Assembly: GCF_000196515.1 (NCBI RefSeq)
Contig: NC_014248.1
Location: forward strand, 3,786,001-3,850,000
Origin: 'Nostoc azollae' 0708
Lineage (GTDB): Bacteria > Cyanobacteriota > Cyanobacteriia > Cyanobacteriales > Nostocaceae
Direction of reading: 5' to 3'
Length of the DNA: 64,000 nt
Part shown: one piece after another, positions 59,838 to 64,000 of the stretch
Position numbering within the stretch: position 1 is the stretch's first letter
Layout of the letters: each line of letters starts with the position of its first letter
Notes under the pieces: model-generated
Seen by the model: the letters and a program-made list of their open reading frames with translations, nothing else
Told to the model about the DNA's origin: nothing
Databases searched by the model: none
Position numbers and translations under genes: made by a program

Positions 59838-61508
59838 ATGCCCGAAAGTAAGTCTAAATTTTTAGTCCCTGTTATTAGCACTGCTATAGTCGTCGCAGGT
59901 GGGATAGCTGCTTATGTATATTTTAAAGTGCCCTCTGAAGATGTTTCCAGTCCTCTGGGAATTGCTAAAGTAGTACCGGCTAATGCCTTGATGGCGACTT
60001 ATATTAACACAGATTCCCAATCTTGGAGTAAGTTACAGCAGTTTGGAACTCCACAAGCACAACAACTAGTATCCAAAGGTCTACAGGATATCAACAAACA
60101 ACTATTAAGTGATAGCAATATTGTTTATGAAACAGACATAAAACCTTGGATTGGTGGAGTCATGATTGCTGTGCTACCACCAAATTCTACTATACGTAAT
60201 CCACCAAATCCACCAATTCCAGTACAGCCAGAGCCAAATATTTTGTTGGTAGTAGGTATAAAAGATAAACTCAATGCCTTGAAATTTGCTACTAAATTGA
60301 AGGAGCAAAAAAACTTACAAATTCAAGAATCAGAATACAAAGGTGAGAAAATTATTGCTAGTACAAGCAAGACTAAATCGACTTACATGGTTGTTTTGAA
60401 TAACACTCGTATACTGTTGACACCAGAAAAACAAGCTGTAGAAAAAGCTATTGATACCTATAAAGGTAAGCCATCCTTTGCCAACAAAGAAGGCGCAAGT
60501 AGTATTTTAGCTAAAGGTGTAGATGTTCAAAACAGCCTTGCTCAAATTTATGTGCCTGATTACGCCAATATGGCACAACAGTTAACAGCTTTCAATCCAC
60601 AGTCCAGGCCATTACCCCCAGAAACATTCGCACAACTCAAGCAAGTAAAATCAATGGTAGCGGCTGTGGGTGTCGATGATGCTGGAGTGAGAATGAAAGT
60701 AGTAGTGAACTTAGATCCGCAACTGAACAAATTTCAATATCAAAATACTCCGGCTAAGATAGTGGCACAATTTCCCAGTGATACTTTTGCTTTAGTCACC
60801 GGACAGAACATAAATCGTAGCTGGCAAACCTTCCTGGAACAGTCAAAAGATTATCCTGAAATTAAGCAAGGTGTGGAACAAGCACGAGGACAACTAAAAC
60901 AAGCGGTCAATCTGGATTTAGATAAAGAAATTTTTGGTTGGATGGATCAAGAATTTGCCTTGGGTGCGGTGAAATCTAGTCAAGGTTGGTTAGCCAATGT
61001 TGGTTTTGGGGGAGCGATGGTATTTGACACCAGTGATCGCAAAACAGCGGAAGCCACCTTCACTAAACTAGATGACCTAGCCAAAAAGCAATCACTCAAC
61101 ATCACCAAAAGAAGCATTGGTGGTAAAAATATCACCGAATGGCAAATTACCCAACAAGGCACTTTCATAGCACATGGTTGGCTAGATCAGGATACCGTAT
61201 TTCTCGCTATTGGTGGACCAGTTGGTGAAGCGCTAGCAGACAAAAAAGGTCAACCCCTGGATAATACGAACACATTTAAAGCTGTAACGAGTTCCTTGCA
61301 AAAACCCAACGGTGGTTATTTATACTTGGATTTAGAAAACACCTCTTCTTTAATTACCCGTTTAGCCACACAAGGTAAACCTCTTCCCCTGGAAACCAAT
61401 GCTGTCCTATCATCCATTCGTGGTTTGGGTGTGACAGTGAATAGCCCCGATAAATCCACCAGTCAAATGGAAATGTTGTTAGCTCTTAAACCAAGTAGTA
61501 GTAAATAA
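59838..61508 (+). CDS. DUF3352-domain protein
   Basis: The 556-residue protein has an N-terminal membrane anchor (FLVPVISTAIVVAGGIAAYV, residues 8-27) and a large DUF3352 domain facing the periplasm or lumen, with VVPANALMATYINTDSQSWS near the start. A Pro-rich loop (RNPPNPPIPVQPEP) lies near residues 118-131. DUF3352 proteins are common in cyanobacteria and have no known function. Start ATG 59838 with GAGGAT upstream. Confidence 0.85.
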   Translation: MPESKSKFLVPVISTAIVVAGGIAAYVYFKVPSEDVSSPLGIAKVVPANALMATYINTDSQSWSKLQQFGTPQAQQLVSKGLQDINKQLLSDSNIVYETDIKPWIGGVMIAVLPPNSTIRNPPNPPIPVQPEPNILLVVGIKDKLNALKFATKLKEQKNLQIQESEYKGEKIIASTSKTKSTYMVVLNNTRILLTPEKQAVEKAIDTYKGKPSFANKEGASSILAKGVDVQNSLAQIYVPDYANMAQQLTAFNPQSRPLPPETFAQLKQVKSMVAAVGVDDAGVRMKVVVNLDPQLNKFQYQNTPAKIVAQFPSDTFALVTGQNINRSWQTFLEQSKDYPEIKQGVEQARGQLKQAVNLDLDKEIFGWMDQEFALGAVKSSQGWLANVGFGGAMVFDTSDRKTAEATFTKLDDLAKKQSLNITKRSIGGKNITEWQITQQGTFIAHGWLDQDTVFLAIGGPVGEALADKKGQPLDNTNTFKAVTSSLQKPNGGYLYLDLENTSSLITRLATQGKPLPLETNAVLSSIRGLGVTVNSPDKSTSQMEMLLALKPSSSK

Positions 61509-61655
61509 GGGTGTAGGGGTGTAAGGATCTAGGGGAAATTAATTCAAACTCCTACCAATGCCCTATCCCCTATCCTCTATCACCATTCCTCTAGTAGACT
61601 CCACTGCAGCAAATATGTCATAAGTTAAAAAGGCTCTTAAACACAACTACAATTT

Positions 61656-62576
61656 ATGACTACTGCTCTCAAAACTACTCCTGACTTTGCTTCCCAGATG
61701 GTAAATGGTATTTTGGCCATCAAGCCTTTAGCGAACCTAGCCAAACACCAAGCCAGACAAATGATGATTAAACGCGCTGAGAAAATTGGCGTGTTTTGGA
61801 CAAAAGAAGCAGAAAAACTGCAAGCACGAGATTGGACAAATGATTTAGCTCAAGTACAAAATCCTCAGCTAACCTACCCAGATTATTACGTTATCTCATT
61901 CCACGCTTATGAAACCGGTAATCTGAGTTGGCAGGCAGCTTTTGAAGTAGAGTCTGCTGCTCATGCTGTCCACGCTAAAATTTGGCAAGATGCTGAAGTT
62001 CAAGGTGATGCCAAACTGCGCCAAAGTTACCATAATATTCTCACCAGTTCTATTTCCGAACCACCAAAAGATATTTTAGATTTGGGGTGTAGTGTGGGCA
62101 TGAGTACCTTTGCCCTACAAGAAATTTATCCCGATGCAAATATTACAGGTTTAGACTTATCTCCATATTTCTTAGCTGTTGCTAATTATCGTTGCCAACA
62201 ACATCAAGCTAAAATTAATTGGGTTCATGCTGCCGCTGAATCTACAGGTATGCCAGATGCTTCCTTTGATTTAGTTTCTATTTTCTTGATGTGTCATGAA
62301 TTACCCCAGTTAGCAACGCGAAAGATTTTTGCTGAAGCGAGACGAGTTTTACGTCCAGGTGGTCATTTAGCAATTATGGACATGAATCCAAAATCGGAAG
62401 TTTACAAAAAAATGCCTAAATATATTTTTACTTTGCTCAAAAGTACAGAACCTTATCTAGATGAATATTTCACTTTAGATATTGAGCAAACCTTAGTTGG
62501 GGCAGGTTTTCAAACTCCTACCATTACTAGCAATAGTCCCCGTCATCGCACTATTATTACTCAGGTGAGTGGCTAA
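61656..62576 (+). CDS. Class I SAM-dependent methyltransferase
   Basis: The 306-residue protein has an N-terminal helical region (to about 125) and a Rossmann methyltransferase domain with motif I ILDLGCSVGMSTFALQEI (about 140-157), motif II TGLDLSPYFL and the post-motif EARRVLRPGGHLAIMDMNP. The substrate cannot be told from sequence; resemblance is to small-molecule/quinone-type methyltransferases. The broken PrsW gene begins directly after it. Confidence 0.85.
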   Translation: MTTALKTTPDFASQMVNGILAIKPLANLAKHQARQMMIKRAEKIGVFWTKEAEKLQARDWTNDLAQVQNPQLTYPDYYVISFHAYETGNLSWQAAFEVESAAHAVHAKIWQDAEVQGDAKLRQSYHNILTSSISEPPKDILDLGCSVGMSTFALQEIYPDANITGLDLSPYFLAVANYRCQQHQAKINWVHAAAESTGMPDASFDLVSIFLMCHELPQLATRKIFAEARRVLRPGGHLAIMDMNPKSEVYKKMPKYIFTLLKSTEPYLDEYFTLDIEQTLVGAGFQTPTITSNSPRHRTIITQVSG

Positions 62577-62579
62577 TAT

Positions 62580-63686
62580 ATTTCTGCTGCTTTGTTTGGG
62601 CGGTTATTCCACCTCTGTTGTTGCTGCTGTTTTATTACCGCCGCACTCCTGCTGCCCCTTCTTTATTAGATCTCTTGCAAAATTAATTTTATGTTATAAT
62701 GGGGATTTGTGTTTTTTTTAGCTAAAAGTTAGAGTTACAGGGTTATGATTTGAATTAGCGAGCCCAAAGAACACCAAAAATACATAAAATCTAAAACTCT
62801 CCATCATACCACAGAAACAATTTTGGAAGGGGTCTATTCAATATATTTGTTTTCTTCATTCATTATTGGCGCTATATCGGGTTTTGCTGCTCTCTAGAGT
62901 GGGATTTACTCTGGCAAGAAATACAGCGTTTTTTCTTCGTGCGGTTTTACGGCAAATATTAGTAATAGCTCCTATTGAAGAAGGTTGTAAGTTTATACGG
63001 GTAATTATTCCTCTATTTCTTTTTATAGAACGTAGGTATAAATTTCGCCCCACTAAAGTTTTCCCGTTTACCATAGCAGTGACTTTGGGGTTTAGAGCGG
63101 AAGAAAATTGGATTTATTTCACGATCAAGCATTACCTTTAGAACGGATTACTGGTACACCAGTTCATGGTATGTTGTTTGCAGCTTGGCGGTATGCCCTG
63201 GGAAGATATTTTGGTTCTAAAAGACGGTTGAATAGACACATAATTTTGATTCTTACGACTTGGCTAAATCCTATCTTTTTTCATACTCTGGTGAATACTT
63301 TACCTGCTGCTTGGGGTTTTCCAAAAATAATACATTTTCTCGGTTATGGTTTATTTCCGTTGTTATTCTGGATGTTTTGGCGGTGGGAAAAATTACTAAG
63401 AAAAGTAGAGGGTAAACTTCCTATGATGTTAATTTATAGTAACAAACCTCTAGTTCGTTATTGGGACAGGGGTTTAGTATTGCTGAGTCTATTTATTGGT
63501 GGGAATGCTATTTTAGAGTTATTGATCTTAGTGAGGTTGGAGTATTGGTTTAAACCGGATATTTTTAGGTTTATACTAGAAAAAATATTACTAATTATCT
63601 GTTTGGGAGTTTTGGCTTGGTTAATGTATTTCCATTTACGCAATTTAGCCCGTCGTCGGTCTTTTTTAAAGTTAGCAAAATACTAA
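62580..63686 (+). pseudogene. prsW: PrsW-type membrane protease gene, broken
   Basis: PrsW proteases are multi-helix membrane enzymes. The beginning WAVIPPLLLLLFYYRRTPAA reads near 62603-62660, then stops; after about 150 unrelated bases SSFIIGAISGFAAL continues. The catalytic motifs appear in another frame: APIEEGCKF (EExxK) and GFRAEENWIY. A frame change near 63120, probably a 4-base loss, leads to TGTPVHGMLFAAWRYALGRY and NPIFFHTLVNTLPAAWGF in the third frame. The last 190 codons are open. At least three lesions; not functional. Confidence 0.85.
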
Positions 63687-63762
63687 GGCCACTTAAAGAA
63701 AAGTTAAGAGTAAAAAGGAGTATGGTGCGGTTTCGGTGTAGCTTTCACGTTAAAAGAGGCTG

Positions 63763-64000
63763 ATGAAAAAAACCACTGCCCCAGCAATGGCACCATGGTT
63801 TGAAAGATGGTGTTAAAGGTTTGATGATGTCTTTACTCATCAAGGGGAAAGAAGAGAGTTTAGACATGATTTAGGGGGATGATTGGGTGAAAGTGAGAGG
63901 AAAAACCTATTTCAAATGGCAGAGAATGCCCTAGGGGTGACCTACCACCGATTACACCACGTTTTAACTGAAGCACCTTGGTCCAGTTCCCAAGTCAATG
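63763..64000 (+). pseudogene. N-terminus of an IS701-like transposase, broken, runs off the window
   Basis: From ATG 63763 the frame reads MKKTTAPAMAPWFERWC, TAA, RFDDVFTHQGERREFRHDLG, TGA, then LGESERKNLFQMAENALGVT and HHVLTEAPWSSSQVN. The order WF-RW ... FRHYLRGLL ... LTEAPWS is the IS701/IS4-type N-terminal domain. Two in-frame stops show it is dead; the DDE part lies beyond the window. Confidence 0.85.

Overview
The window is chromosomal DNA of a filamentous, heterocyst-forming, N2-fixing cyanobacterium (Nostocales). Evidence: an intact hetR, a HetZ-related gene, nifH, nblA, psbD, carboxysome ccmK3/ccmK4, the sulfolipid pair sqdB-sqdX, plastid-type ycf46/ycf35, GCGATCGC (HIP1) octamers and heptameric short tandem repeats between genes. 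The sequence is AT-rich and unusually full of decayed genes (moaA, a CHASE2 sensor, a toxin-antitoxin-like pair, an acyl carrier protein, DUF29, PrsW, a ParA tail and at least seven broken transposases). This decay resembles the eroding genome of the Azolla symbiont 'Nostoc azollae'; that identification is an inference.

Layout. 1-6.7 kb: hetR, a secreted Cys-repeat protein, rpsD, then pseudogenes of moaA and a CHASE2 protein. 6.3-16 kb (minus strand): a pterin dehydratase, a small membrane protein, a DNA cytosine methylase, and the outer-membrane block purC-bamA-lpxC-fabZ-lpxA-lpxB (lipid A synthesis plus beta-barrel assembly). 16.5-22.6 kb: a small conserved gene, the adenylate cyclase cyaB1, sqdX and sqdB. 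22.8-25.4 kb: a ribbon-helix-helix gene, ycf46 and ycf35, closed by a terminator. 25.4-29.8 kb: a gene graveyard with a broken HTH/nucleotidyltransferase pair, an ACP remnant, an IS5-like transposase and an IS607-type element that cut a ParA gene. 29.8-37.6 kb: a hydrolase, ccmK3-ccmK4, a HetZ-related gene, a Crp-type regulator, an M61 protease, a MITE and comB. 37.6-40.7 kb: DUF29, IS1634 and IS66-like remnants. 40.9-49.9 kb: a BlaI/M56 pair, nblA, solitary nifH, an IS630 remnant, tRNA-Asn, a NYN-domain protein, an ECF ATPase, UPF0367 and a monocistronic psbD. 50-54 kb: an unassigned structured RNA with a 23-codon ORF, an iron-type porin and a dead tnpB. 54-64 kb: Rrf2-cysK, a J-like protein, an M1 aminopeptidase, a second MITE copy, a DUF3352 protein, a methyltransferase, a broken PrsW gene and an IS701-like fragment at the edge.

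The intact genes serve core physiology: envelope, photosynthesis, carbon concentration, nitrogen fixation and its regulation. Losses fall on mobile DNA, sensors and molybdopterin synthesis. The candidate I would follow first for something undescribed is the RNA at 50.12-50.37 kb: an ideal Shine-Dalgarno sequence, a mini-ORF, an 18-bp long-range stem and a very strong terminator, with no annotation I can assign. All functional calls are from reading the sequence; no database search was run.
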